A stretch of DNA of 64,000 nt. It comes from Cyanobacterium sp. HL-69. GTDB lineage: Bacteria > Cyanobacteriota > Cyanobacteriia > Cyanobacteriales > Cyanobacteriaceae. Below the pieces are notes generated by a model. The model was not told the DNA's origin. It searched no databases and saw only the letters and a program-made list of their open reading frames with translations. Where the stretch lies: NCBI GenBank assembly GCA_002813895.1, contig CP024912.1, positions 434,001-498,000 of the forward strand, read 5' to 3'. Shown in pieces: positions 9,050 to 18,007 of this stretch (the stretch's first letter is position 1; each line of letters starts with the position of its first letter). The translations under genes and the position numbers were made by a program.

Positions 9050-10231
9050 TTATCCCTTGACACAAATCAACTGCCTCAGAGTTGCCACAATTTCCACCAA
9101 GTCAGTTTGTTGATTCATTACCTCCTCAATGGGTTTATAGGCGCTGGGAATCTCATCAATAATTCCCTTATCCTTACGACATTCTATGCCCTCAGTTTGC
9201 TCAATTAAATCTTCAAGGGAATAACTTTTTTTCGCCATGGCACGAGACATCAAACGCCCAGCCCCATGACTGCAACTACAAAAACTCTCATGATTGCCCT
9301 TCCCTTTGACGATAAAAGACTTAGCCCCCATAGAGCCTGGAATGATACCATAATCACTTTGTGTTGCCCTTACAGCGCCCTTACGGGTAACATATACCTC
9401 CTCGTCAAAATGAGTTTCTTTTTCCGCATAGTTATGATGACAGTTAACCGTTAATAAAGGTTTAGTTGGTTTACCCCCTGCCAAATGTTTATCGACAATA
9501 CTCTTAAAACGATTCATCATCACTTCTCGATTAAAACGAGCATATTCCTGCGCCCATTGTAAATCTCGCCAATAATCTTCAAATTCTTTTGTACCCTTGA
9601 CAAAATAAGCTAAATCAGGATCTGGTAATTTATCATTGGCCATTTTCGCTAACTCTTTTCCTGTCCTAATATGACATTCTGCCAACTGATTTCCAATATG
9701 CCTCGATCCTGAGTGTAACATCAACCATACTTGATCTTCGGTATCTAAGCATAACTCAATAAAGTGATTTCCACCGCCTAATGAGCCTACTTGCTTAATG
9801 GCTTTGTCTTCTAGTCTTTGTACTCCATCATGAAGATGTCGAAAGTTTTTCCAACCCTGCCAATTACTTACCTGTTTCTCTATCTCTTTATTTTGATTAA
9901 AACCAACGGGAATACTAGCCTCAATGTCTCTACGAATTTTCTTTAATTTTCCTTCCAATTGTTCTGCCTTGAAAGATGTTTGTATGGCACACATACCACA
10001 ACCAATATCTACTCCCACGGCGGCGGGAATAATGGCATCTTTTGTGGCAATTACTGAACCCACCAGCGCCCCTTTCCCTAAATGTACGTCAGGCATCAGG
10101 GCGACGTGTTTGTAAACAAAGGGTAGAGAGGCGACATTTTTTGCCATTTGGGTTTCTTTTGCTCCCAACTCATGACTCGCCCATGATAGGATGGGTTTTT
10201 TTGTGGTAAGTTCTAGTTTTTCGTAGGGCAT
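9050..10231 (-). CDS. rtcB: RNA-splicing ligase RtcB
   Basis: It joins 2',3'-cyclic phosphate or 3'-phosphate RNA ends to 5'-OH ends using GTP and Mn2+, in tRNA splicing-type or repair reactions. Hallmark motifs are all present: VGVDIGCGM with D75 and C78 (metal), GGGNHFIEL at 152-160, MLHSGSRHIG at 171-180, VNCHHNYA at 262-269, and CSCSHGAGRLMSR with the predicted guanylylated histidine H322. At 393 residues it is of the shorter bacterial type. No archease or rtcA gene is nearby. The gene stands alone, convergent with the redoxin gene. Confidence 0.95.
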   Translation of the reverse strand: MPYEKLELTTKKPILSWASHELGAKETQMAKNVASLPFVYKHVALMPDVHLGKGALVGSVIATKDAIIPAAVGVDIGCGMCAIQTSFKAEQLEGKLKKIRRDIEASIPVGFNQNKEIEKQVSNWQGWKNFRHLHDGVQRLEDKAIKQVGSLGGGNHFIELCLDTEDQVWLMLHSGSRHIGNQLAECHIRTGKELAKMANDKLPDPDLAYFVKGTKEFEDYWRDLQWAQEYARFNREVMMNRFKSIVDKHLAGGKPTKPLLTVNCHHNYAEKETHFDEEVYVTRKGAVRATQSDYGIIPGSMGAKSFIVKGKGNHESFCSCSHGAGRLMSRAMAKKSYSLEDLIEQTEGIECRKDKGIIDEIPSAYKPIEEVMNQQTDLVEIVATLRQLICVKG

Positions 10232-10331
10232 AATTTACGCCACATTAAAATAATTGTAATTTTATGATAACAAATTGATAGTCGATAAATAGATAGTGTG
10301 GTATGAAGTCTGAGACTTTATGGAGTGTATT

Positions 10332-11381
10332 TTAATTAGAATCAAAACTGGGAGTGTCTTGAATTAGAGTCGCATCGACTTCTTGGGCGTAATCATTGTT
10401 ATTTTCTTCGGGTAATAAATTACGGTTAGAGGTAATTTTTTCTAGGGCGTTAAGGGCAATTTCTCTGACTTCAGGATCGGGATCATGATAAGCTGTTTGA
10501 GTTATGATAGGCTGGATTTGCGTAATTAGTTCATAGACTTTGGTTATGTCTCTGAGGGCGTTTTTTCTGACGCTTCCATGGTCATTTTGTAGGGCTAATA
10601 TTAAGGCTTGATTAATGGGTTTTATACTGTTGAAGGCTATTTGAGAGATGGCTTCTAAAATTAGGGTCTTTTCTTGAGAGTTACCTGTCATCATCATATC
10701 AAGAAGAGGGGCGATCGCCCTTGAGTCAGCTTCGGAAGCTAGACGCCAAATAACTTTATTTCTATTTTTTGGCTCCCCTTCTACTAATTCTTGAATTAAT
10801 TCTCTGGTTTTATCTTCAGGTTTTTGAACTTCTGGGTTAATTCTTTTTGCTAACTGTCCTTTATTTAATAATTTGTTTTCTTCTAAGATATTATCATCAT
10901 TCAGAGATATTTGCTCTAAGTTTTTTTCGTAACTTATTTTGGGATTTTTCTTGTTATTATTGAGTATTTTTACCCCTACAATAATTAAAGTTAAGCTAAT
11001 AATCATTACTAAAATAATTAAAGAAAGAAGTAATATAAAGACAAGATTATCCATACTCCAAGTATTATTACTATTAGCCAACATCCTTTCAACATTATTG
11101 ATAGCTCGTTGGGCATAGACATCATCAGGACGATAAGAAAGGGCTGTTTGAAAATAGTTTAAAGCCTCTTCATATTGATGGTTATTAGTGGCTTCATAGC
11201 CTTGTTGCATATTTTCATCGTACAAAACAGCCGAATTTTGATTATTTGTCGTCTCCGAGGCGATCGCCCTTAAAGCATTGTTTGTTGTATAATTTTTATG
11301 GAGGTATAAACTCGGAAATAAATTCAGAAAAACTATTGATAAACTTAATTTTAAGACCCATTTTTTGTATATCATAGACAT
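10332..11381 (-). CDS. membrane-anchored TPR and HEAT-repeat protein
   Basis: A 349-residue protein with an N-terminal hydrophobic segment (residues 10-27, signal peptide or anchor). One TPR-like unit is near 60-95 (GYEATNNHQYEEALNYFQTA), and a transmembrane helix at about 113-142 (FILLLSLIILVMIISLTLI). The C-terminal half (about 195-330) consists of HEAT/PBS-lyase type repeats such as VIWRLASEADSRAIAPLLDMM and DPDPEVREIALNALEKI. This suggests an extracytoplasmic TPR domain and a cytoplasmic HEAT domain acting as a scaffold. I do not know the partner. It is transcribed alone, divergent from the acetyltransferase gene. Confidence 0.8.
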   Translation of the reverse strand: MSMIYKKWVLKLSLSIVFLNLFPSLYLHKNYTTNNALRAIASETTNNQNSAVLYDENMQQGYEATNNHQYEEALNYFQTALSYRPDDVYAQRAINNVERMLANSNNTWSMDNLVFILLLSLIILVMIISLTLIIVGVKILNNNKKNPKISYEKNLEQISLNDDNILEENKLLNKGQLAKRINPEVQKPEDKTRELIQELVEGEPKNRNKVIWRLASEADSRAIAPLLDMMMTGNSQEKTLILEAISQIAFNSIKPINQALILALQNDHGSVRKNALRDITKVYELITQIQPIITQTAYHDPDPEVREIALNALEKITSNRNLLPEENNNDYAQEVDATLIQDTPSFDSN

Positions 11382-11652
11382 TAGTTAGTATGTAGATTAA
11401 AAAGGATTAAAATAAACAAAGAAGAAAAAAGTAAGTAATCAATAGCAAAAGATAATAAAAAAACTTAATAAAATTCTTTAATTTACTAATAGATAATCAT
11501 TTTTACTCATATCATAAGTCAAGATTTCATCCTCAACAACCATAGATAACGAATTACACTATAAAAAGGAATCATAAAAAATTAGGACTTATATCCAAAT
11601 TTTTCTGTAAACCCCAAGAAAAACAAGGTAACTAGAATTTATTGTCAAGGTT

Positions 11653-12861
11653 ATGATGGATAAAATTTTTCGCAAAAAAAACACTTCCCCCTATACTATC
11701 CGTTGGCATCAACAAATAGCAGAAATTCCCCAATCAGCATGGGATGAAATGGCGATGCCCTTGGCAACCCCCTTTTTAGAATGGGAGTGGTTACACAATT
11801 TAGAAACCTCTGGCAGTGTTAAGCCTCAAACAGGTTGGCAACCTTGCCACTTAACTGTATGGCATGACCAAAAATTGGTGGCAGGGGCGCCTCTATACAT
11901 CAAAGGCCATAGTTATGGAGAGTTTGTTTTTGATCATCAATGGGCTGATTTAGCTTACCGATTAGGGATACAATATTATCCTAAACTCCTCGGCATGACT
12001 CCCTTTACCCCTGCGGTGGGTTATCGTTTTTTGGTTGCCCCCGATGAAAACGAAGAAGAAATCACCGAAATGATGGTAAGTGCGATCGATCATTTTTGTG
12101 TTAAAAATAAATTATCAGGATGTAACTTTCTTTTTGTTGATCCTCAATGGCAATCTACCATCGCAAAATTTGGCTTTTCTGCATGGATGCACCACGGATA
12201 TGTATGGGGAAGTCTGGATTTTAACACCTTTGATGATTACCTAAAAATATTTAACTCCAATCAGCGCAAAAACATCAAACGAGAAAGAAAATTAGTCCAA
12301 AAAGCAGGGTTAATCACTAAAAACCTTGTGGGCGAAGAAATACCCCATTACCTCTACCCCTACATATATCAGTTTTACAATAGCACTTGTAGTAAATTTT
12401 ATTGGGGTAGTAAATACCTAACTAAACAATTTTTTGAACAACTCTACCCATCCTATAGCCATCGTCTCATGGTAGTAGCTGCTTTTGAAGAAGGCAACGA
12501 ACATCAACCCGTGGGAATGTCTTTTTGTATCCGTAAAGGAGAAAACCTTTATGGGCGCTATTGGGGTAGTCTGGATGAATATGATTGTTTACACTTCGAG
12601 ACTTGTTATTATAAACCCATTGAATGGGCTATTAGTCAAGGGATAACAATGTATGACCCTGGCGCAGGGGGTAGCCATAAACGTCGTCGGGGTTTTCCTG
12701 CCAAGGCAAATTATAGTATGCACCGATTTTATAACCAACGTATGAGCAGTATTTTAAAACACTATATTGACGAAATTAATTTTGCTCAACAGGAAGAAAT
12801 TGACGCTATCAATAATGATTTACCTTTTAATAAGAAGGAAATTAATTTTTCTGTGGATTAG
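11653..12861 (+). CDS. GNAT-like acyltransferase of the COG3146 type
   Basis: A 402-residue protein similar to the peptidogalycan-biosynthesis/FemAB-like acetyltransferase group. Typical stretches are WDEMAMPLATPFLEWEWL near 26-43, APLYIKGHSYGEFVFDHQWA near 83-102, FDDYLKIFNSNQRKNIKRE near 191-209, and the C-terminal GITMYDPGAGGSHKRRRGF. These are characteristic of a family widespread in proteobacteria and cyanobacteria whose substrate is not established. No membrane segments are evident. It is a single gene with its own upstream region; a dispersed hairpin follows it. Confidence 0.82.
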   Translation: MMDKIFRKKNTSPYTIRWHQQIAEIPQSAWDEMAMPLATPFLEWEWLHNLETSGSVKPQTGWQPCHLTVWHDQKLVAGAPLYIKGHSYGEFVFDHQWADLAYRLGIQYYPKLLGMTPFTPAVGYRFLVAPDENEEEITEMMVSAIDHFCVKNKLSGCNFLFVDPQWQSTIAKFGFSAWMHHGYVWGSLDFNTFDDYLKIFNSNQRKNIKRERKLVQKAGLITKNLVGEEIPHYLYPYIYQFYNSTCSKFYWGSKYLTKQFFEQLYPSYSHRLMVVAAFEEGNEHQPVGMSFCIRKGENLYGRYWGSLDEYDCLHFETCYYKPIEWAISQGITMYDPGAGGSHKRRRGFPAKANYSMHRFYNQRMSSILKHYIDEINFAQQEEIDAINNDLPFNKKEINFSVD

Positions 12862-12876
12862 TTTTTCTTTCATGTC

Positions 12877-12904
12877 GGTTGGGTTTGGAAAATGAAACCC
12901 AACC
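12877..12904. repeat. GGTTGGGTTT/AAACCCAACC hairpin
   Basis: A perfect 10-base stem with loop GGAAAATG lies 15 bases after the acetyltransferase stop. Related hairpins are at 13687, 26059 and 35253. It is followed by A rather than T, so it is a weak terminator candidate on the plus strand. Confidence 0.8.
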
Positions 12905-12943
12905 AAAAATGTTACAAACCAAATAAATACATAATATAAAAAT

Positions 12944-13258
12944 ATGACTACTGTAGTAAATAGTAAAAAAGATATTTTTACTCTATTACAACTACATCAA
13001 GAAACCATTAAAAGTTATGGTGTTAAAAGATGTGGTTTATTTGGTTCATTTAGTAGGGGAGAGGCTACGGAAAATAGTGATATTGATTTGTTAGTAGAAT
13101 TTGAACCTGAGTTAAAAAAATTTAAAAACTTTATCAATTTAGCCTTTTTCTTGCAAGATTTATTTGGGCGTAAAGTAGATGTTTTAACTCCAGAGTCATT
13201 AAGTCCTATTTTTGGTCATAGAATATTAGCAGAGGTAGAGTATGTCATATTTTCCTGA
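12944..13258 (+). CDS. mntA: MntA-type nucleotidyltransferase antitoxin
   Basis: A 104-residue minimal nucleotidyltransferase. It carries the diagnostic GSx10DxD signature: G34-S35, then ten residues, then D46-I-D48, in GSFSRGEATENSDIDLLVEF. The C-terminal half has FGRKVDVLTPESLSP, usual for this family. In characterised pairs (for example Shewanella and Aphanizomenon systems) MntA adds AMP units to a tyrosine of HepT and so neutralises it. Its stop overlaps the start of the hepT-like gene by 17 bases, which fixes the pair as an operon. Confidence 0.93.
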   Translation: MTTVVNSKKDIFTLLQLHQETIKSYGVKRCGLFGSFSRGEATENSDIDLLVEFEPELKKFKNFINLAFFLQDLFGRKVDVLTPESLSPIFGHRILAEVEYVIFS

Positions 13259-13580
13259 AGATTATTTAGGTCATATTTTGCTTAAAACTTCTTTTATTCT
13301 TGATGCCTCAAAAGACATAGATAAGGAAACTTTTTTGCAAAATCCTGTTTTAACAAGAGCGATTATTCGCAGTTTGGAAATTATTGGAGAGGCTACAAAA
13401 AGATTATCTAATGATTTTAGGATAAAATATCCACAAATTTCATGGAAAGAAATGGCGGGGATGAGGGATATATTAATTCATGAATATTTCGGAGTAGATT
13501 ATAATTTGGTTTGGGATGTGATTATGGACGATATTCCTACTCTTGAGAAGAAAATTCAAGCTATATTAAAAGATTTATAA
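13242..13580 (+). CDS. hepT: HepT-type HEPN toxin (DUF86)
   Basis: A 112-residue all-helical HEPN protein, predicted RNase toxin. It has the catalytic Rx4HxY motif: R75, H80 and Y82 in MRDILIHEYFGVDY. Y82 would be the AMP-accepting residue. The middle contains RSLEIIGEATKRLS, usual for DUF86 proteins. All key residues are intact, so the toxin is likely active. It follows and overlaps mntA by 17 bases. The base composition resembles that of its neighbours, so there is no clear sign of recent transfer. Confidence 0.93.
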   Translation: MSYFPEDYLGHILLKTSFILDASKDIDKETFLQNPVLTRAIIRSLEIIGEATKRLSNDFRIKYPQISWKEMAGMRDILIHEYFGVDYNLVWDVIMDDIPTLEKKIQAILKDL

Positions 13581-13686
13581 GATAATTAACAATTAACCGT
13601 AAGAGATTAAAGCTAATCACCTTATTATCTTCTATTTTTGTTACTAAAAAACCAAATTCTTAACTCCTAATATTTATTCTATTTTT

Positions 13687-13712
13687 GTTGGGCTTAGGAA
13701 ACAAAACCCAAC
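13687..13712. repeat. GTTGGG/CCCAAC hairpin
   Basis: GTTGGG (13687-13692) pairs with CCCAAC (13707-13712). It belongs to the same family as 12877-12904 and lies between convergent hepT and the TPR gene. Confidence 0.65.
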
Positions 13713-13747
13713 CTATCAGTTAATTATATTTAAGTTTTTAAACAATG

Positions 13748-14275
13748 TTATTGAGGAACAAATCTTTTTTCGAGGGATTCTACCCTACGTTTTGCCACAG
13801 AGTTTTTAGCATCAATTTTTAATACTTCTTTATATACTTCTAATGCCTGGGCTGTTAGTTGTTTTTTCTCATATACGTTACCTAAATTATTAAGGGCGAT
13901 CGCATATTCAGGGTACAATTTAATGGCTTCTTTATAGTTACGAATAGCAATGTCATATTGTTCTTGGGAAAAATGAGCAAAACCTAAAGCGTTGTAGATT
14001 AAGGCTTTATTTTCTCCTTCAATATCATCGGATGCTTTTAAGGCTCTTTGTAATAATTGTACTGCTTGAACATAGAGTTTTTTATCCAGATAAATACCAG
14101 CTAATTCATAGTATTCTTCGGGAGTTCCTCTTTCTTTTGTGAGTCTTTTTTGTAAGCTAGAAAATCTATTTTCTACTTTTCTTGTTTTGAGAATTTGCCT
14201 TAATAAAAGAACTGCAACAATGGTCAAAATTCCAAGTAAAATAGAAATATAAACTACTGGAAGATTCTCATTCAT
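13748..14275 (-). CDS. small membrane-anchored TPR protein
   Basis: A 175-residue protein with one N-terminal transmembrane helix (about residues 7-27, VYISILLGILTIVAVLLL), a basic linker, and three TPR-type units between about 55 and 165: YYELAGIYLDKKLYVQAVQLL, ALIYNALGFAHFSQEQYDIAI and AIALNNLGNVYEKKQLTAQAL. The TPR face is probably cytoplasmic and mediates protein contacts. Similar short anchored TPR proteins exist in many cyanobacteria; the target is unknown. It is monocistronic. Confidence 0.85.
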   Translation of the reverse strand: MNENLPVVYISILLGILTIVAVLLLRQILKTRKVENRFSSLQKRLTKERGTPEEYYELAGIYLDKKLYVQAVQLLQRALKASDDIEGENKALIYNALGFAHFSQEQYDIAIRNYKEAIKLYPEYAIALNNLGNVYEKKQLTAQALEVYKEVLKIDAKNSVAKRRVESLEKRFVPQ

Positions 14276-14421
14276 AGTAAAAGTTTGTTAATATATTCAT
14301 TTTTATTACTTTGATATATTATCACATTCAGACCTTTTTATAATCCTGAGAATTAGGGTACAACTTTTGTTAATTTTAAGTAACAATATTAAGAAAAGTA
14401 AATTAAAAGTATATTAATTTA

Positions 14422-15345
14422 ATGGTGAATAAAAAAATAAAAGTTGCAGTTATTGGAGATGTTCATGATCAATGGAATGAAATAGACCATCAAATTCTTA
14501 CCTTTTTAGGGATTGATTTAGTGTTGTTTGTGGGGGATTTTGGTAATGAATCCCTTGAGGTTGTGGGGCAGGTGGCAAAGTTGGAAATTCCGAAGGCAGT
14601 AATTTTGGGTAATCACGATGCTTGGTATTCGGCGACGGAATGGGGCAGAAAAAAGTCTCCCTATGATCATAGCAAAGAGGATCGTGTACAGCAACAGTTA
14701 GATTTGTTGGGGAATGCCCATGTGGGTTATGGGGAGTTAGATTTTCCTGATTTAGGGTTGTCGGTGGTAGGAAGTCGTCCTTTTAGCTGGGGTGGCTCAA
14801 AGTGGAAGTGTAAGGAGTTTTATGCCCAACGGTATGGGGTATCTAGTTTTGAAGATTCTAGTCAAAAGATTTTTGCTCAATGTCAAAAAACGACCCAATC
14901 TAATGTTATCTTTATCGGGCATAATGGCCCTTTTGGCTTGGGGGCAAATCCAGAGGATACTTGCGGTAAGGATTGGAATCCCATTGGGGGTGATTTTGGA
15001 GATCCTGATTTTCAAAGTGCGATCACAAAGTGGCGCTGCGCGATCGCCCTTAGCCGTCCATTAGACAAACATATCAGCCTTGTTACCTTTGGACATATGC
15101 ACCATCGCCTAAGACACACCAAAGAAAGACTGAGAACCATTGTTAACCGAGATCAACATAATACTATATATCTTAACGCCGCCTCCACCCCCCGCATCCA
15201 AGAAATAGGAGGTATTAAAACCCATAACTATTCTATCGTTACCTATGAACAAAATCAGATTACAGACATATCCCTTCTGTGGGTGAATCAAAACCTAGAA
15301 ATAGTTTCTAGTACTCCCTTATTTACTCCCATCGGAATCCATTGA
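14422..15345 (+). CDS. TIGR04168-like metallophosphoesterase
   Basis: A 307-residue calcineurin-like phosphoesterase. Metal-binding motifs appear in order: GDVHDQW (residues 12-18), GDFGNE (about 38), GNHDAW (about 63), GHNGP (about 167) and GHMHH (about 225). This set defines an active di-metal site. The N-terminus VAVIGDVHDQWNEID fits a cyanobacterial/plant family of metallophosphoesterases; the substrate is not known. The gene ends directly against a heptamer repeat, and aroC begins 81 bases later on the same strand. Confidence 0.88.
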   Translation: MVNKKIKVAVIGDVHDQWNEIDHQILTFLGIDLVLFVGDFGNESLEVVGQVAKLEIPKAVILGNHDAWYSATEWGRKKSPYDHSKEDRVQQQLDLLGNAHVGYGELDFPDLGLSVVGSRPFSWGGSKWKCKEFYAQRYGVSSFEDSSQKIFAQCQKTTQSNVIFIGHNGPFGLGANPEDTCGKDWNPIGGDFGDPDFQSAITKWRCAIALSRPLDKHISLVTFGHMHHRLRHTKERLRTIVNRDQHNTIYLNAASTPRIQEIGGIKTHNYSIVTYEQNQITDISLLWVNQNLEIVSSTPLFTPIGIH

Positions 15346-15373
15346 CAATGGACAATGAACCATGAACAATGGA
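15346..15373 (+). repeat. heptamer repeat CAATGRA
   Basis: Four units, CAATGGA-CAATGAA-CCATGAA-CAATGGA, begin on the base after the phosphoesterase stop codon and lie within the 81-base gap before aroC. Confidence 0.85.
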
Positions 15374-15426
15374 TATAGCGTATAAAAACTTTATTATTCC
15401 ACAACCTTTACATTACCTTTTTATAA

Positions 15427-16521
15427 ATGAGCAGTATCTTTGGTGAATTATTTAGAATCTCCACCTTTGGGGAATCCCATGGGGGCGGAGTTGGTGTTGT
15501 CATTGATGGTTGCCCCCCTCGTATCGAGATTAGTGCCGAAGAAATTCAAGAGGATTTGAACCGTAGAAAGCCAGGGCAAAGTAAGATTACCACCCCCCGC
15601 AAAGAATCAGACTTATGCGAAATCGTATCAGGGGTTTTTGAAGGTAAAACCCTAGGCACTCCCATCGCCATCTTAGTCAGAAATAAAGATGCTAGATCTC
15701 AAGATTACGATGAAATGGCGGTAAAATATCGCCCTTCCCATGCTGATGCCACCTATGACGCAAAATATGGTATCCGTAACTGGCAGGGTGGGGGGCGCTC
15801 TTCTGCCCGTGAAACCATTGGTAGAGTAGCCGCAGGGGCGATCGCCAAGAAAATACTTAAACAAATAGCAGGGGTAGAAATCATCGCCTACGTCAAAAGC
15901 ATCAAAGACATAGAAGCCAATAACATCAACCAAGATACCGTCACCCAAGAGCAAGTAGAAAGTAATATCGTCCGTTGCCCCGACAGCGTCACTGCTGAAA
16001 AAATGATCGACCTCATCGACGAAATTCGCAAAGAAAAAGACTCCCTCGGAGGTACCCTCGAATGTGTCGTCAGAAACGTCCCCAGAGGACTAGGAGAGCC
16101 AGTATTTGACAAGCTAGAAGCAGATTTGGCTAAAGCCATCATGTCCCTACCTGCCACCAAAGGCTTTGAAATTGGCTCAGGTTTTGCAGGTACCACCCTC
16201 ACAGGAAGCCAACACAATGACGAATTTTACCTTGACGATGACGGCAACCCCCGCACCACCACCAATCGCTCAGGGGGCATTCAGGGGGGCATCAGCAACG
16301 GTGAAAACATCGTTATAAGAGCCGCCTTCAAACCCACTGCCACCATCGGCAAAGAGCAAAAAACCGTCAGTAAAGAAGGAGAAGAAACCACCCTCGCCGC
16401 CAAAGGAAGACATGATCCCTGTGTACTACCCAGAGCAGTACCAATGGTAGAAGCCATGGTTGCCCTTGTACTATGTGATCATCTTATGCGCCACCATGCA
16501 CAATGTAATTTAGTAGATTAG
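15427..16521 (+). CDS. aroC: chorismate synthase
   Basis: It converts 5-enolpyruvylshikimate-3-phosphate to chorismate with reduced FMN, the end of the shikimate pathway. Signatures are [17 protein letters not shown] near residues 15-31, the arginine-rich [20 protein letters not shown] near 120-140, and the C-terminal [17 protein letters not shown]. The 364-residue length is standard. The start ATG gives [19 protein letters not shown], normal for the family. The gene has strikingly higher GC in codon choice than the surrounding spacers, typical of a well expressed gene here. Confidence 0.97.
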   Translation: MSSIFGELFRISTFGESHGGGVGVVIDGCPPRIEISAEEIQEDLNRRKPGQSKITTPRKESDLCEIVSGVFEGKTLGTPIAILVRNKDARSQDYDEMAVKYRPSHADATYDAKYGIRNWQGGGRSSARETIGRVAAGAIAKKILKQIAGVEIIAYVKSIKDIEANNINQDTVTQEQVESNIVRCPDSVTAEKMIDLIDEIRKEKDSLGGTLECVVRNVPRGLGEPVFDKLEADLAKAIMSLPATKGFEIGSGFAGTTLTGSQHNDEFYLDDDGNPRTTTNRSGGIQGGISNGENIVIRAAFKPTATIGKEQKTVSKEGEETTLAAKGRHDPCVLPRAVPMVEAMVALVLCDHLMRHHAQCNLVD

Positions 16522-16541
16522 GGAATGGGCAATGAGCATTG
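16521..16541 (+). repeat. heptamer repeat after aroC
   Basis: GGGAATG-GGCAATG-AGCATTG starts on the last base of the aroC stop codon. The 7-base phase is clear, although only three units are present. Confidence 0.6.
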
Positions 16542-16621
16542 GTAAGAATATATTAACCAGACAATTTTTACTGTCATTCAGTCATCTTTAAATCATGATT
16601 AAACAATATTCAATTATTTTT

Positions 16622-16638
16622 CCCCCTTATTAAGGGGG
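16622..16638. repeat. CCCCCTTATTAAGGGGG palindrome
   Basis: A 17-base palindrome followed by GCTAGGGGGGATC, a sequence type often seen scattered between cyanobacterial genes. It lies 17 bases before the start codon of the next gene, so it could fold near the ribosome binding region. Confidence 0.75.
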
Positions 16639-16654
16639 GCTAGGGGGGATCAAA

Positions 16655-17884
16655 ATGAATCAAAAAATAATCATCATTGGCGGAGGGGCAGCGGGATTTT
16701 TTGGGGCTATTAGTGCCGCCACCCATCAACCCCAAGCAGAAATAACCATCCTAGAAGCCAGCAAGCAACTACTAGACAAAGTAAAAATATCTGGGGGCGG
16801 TAGATGTAACGTTACTCACCACTGCTTTAACCCCAGTCAACTAATTACTAACTACCCCCGTGGAGGTAGAGAATTAAGGGGTCCATTTTCCCGTTTTCAA
16901 CCCCAAGACACCGTTAAATGGTTTACCGATAAAGGAGTTAAATTAAAAACCGAAGCGGATGGGCGGATGTTTCCCATCACCGATGACTCACAAACTATTA
17001 TTGATTGCCTTGTCAATACCGCCAAATCATTGGGTATAAAAATCAAAACCCAAACTTTTGTTAAAAGTATTAAAAAAGTCGAAAATCAGTTTATCATCAC
17101 TCTCAAATCAGGGGCTGAATTTCAAGCAGATAAAGTTTTAATTGCCACAGGCAGTAATAAATTAGGTTATCAATGGGCTGAATTTTTAGGACATAGTATT
17201 AAAACTCCTACTCCGTCATTATTTACCTTCAAAATTAATGATCCAAGAATTAAAAACTTAGCTGGTATTAGTTCCGAAAATGTTCATATTCAGTTAAAAC
17301 AAAAAAAAGGTAAAAAGTTAGAACAACAAGGCCCTTTGTTAATTACCCATTGGGGAGTAAGTGGACCTGCTGTGCTTAAGTTATCTGCTTGGGGAGCAAG
17401 GATATTGTATGAGAATAACTACAAAATGGAGTTAATTATTAACTGGCTACCCCAGAAGAATCCAGAGGTTATAAAAGCTGAATTAAATCAACTAAAAGTA
17501 AATCATCCTAAACAAAAAGTTACTAATTATAATGGTTATAATTTATCTAAAAGATTATGGCAAAGTTTAGTTGATTATAGTTTATTAAATAATGATAAAA
17601 TTTGGGCAGAAATTACTAAAAAAGAACTAGAAAAGTTAGCCATGGAGTTAACAAGGGGAGCTTATAAAATAGAAGGGAGAGGAGTTTTTAAAGATGAGTT
17701 TGTAACCTGTGGCGGCGTTTCCCTCAAAGAAATTGATTTTAAAACTATGGAAAGTAAAAAATGTAAAGGGCTTTATTTTGCAGGGGAAGTGTTAGACATT
17801 GATGGGGTTACGGGAGGTTTTAACTTTCAAAATGCTTGGACAACGGGCTGGTTATTTGGGCAACATTTAATCTCATCAATATGA
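16655..17884 (+). CDS. BaiN/HI0933-family FAD-dependent oxidoreductase
   Basis: A 409-residue flavoprotein of the HI0933-like (BaiN/RdsA) family. The FAD Rossmann motif IIGGGAAGFFGAISAA is at 5-20, the family block KVKISGGGRCNVTHH at about 42-56, PRGGRELRGPFSRF at about 69-82, and the C-terminal FAD contact AGEVLDIDGVTGGFNFQNAW near 376-395. The reaction in cyanobacteria is unknown; relatives reduce unsaturated bonds. The base composition shifts to AT-rich in the second half. The gene is flanked by a palindrome and by ycf39. Confidence 0.9.
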   Translation: MNQKIIIIGGGAAGFFGAISAATHQPQAEITILEASKQLLDKVKISGGGRCNVTHHCFNPSQLITNYPRGGRELRGPFSRFQPQDTVKWFTDKGVKLKTEADGRMFPITDDSQTIIDCLVNTAKSLGIKIKTQTFVKSIKKVENQFIITLKSGAEFQADKVLIATGSNKLGYQWAEFLGHSIKTPTPSLFTFKINDPRIKNLAGISSENVHIQLKQKKGKKLEQQGPLLITHWGVSGPAVLKLSAWGARILYENNYKMELIINWLPQKNPEVIKAELNQLKVNHPKQKVTNYNGYNLSKRLWQSLVDYSLLNNDKIWAEITKKELEKLAMELTRGAYKIEGRGVFKDEFVTCGGVSLKEIDFKTMESKKCKGLYFAGEVLDIDGVTGGFNFQNAWTTGWLFGQHLISSI

Positions 17885-18007
17885 TTAATGATAAATATCT
17901 AACGATACTATTCCCTGTTCTCTATTTCATTAAAAAAATTAAATAAGAGCTTTTCTGATAAAATCTTAATGAAAGTTTAAAATATGTAAAATAAATTAAT
18001 AATTATA

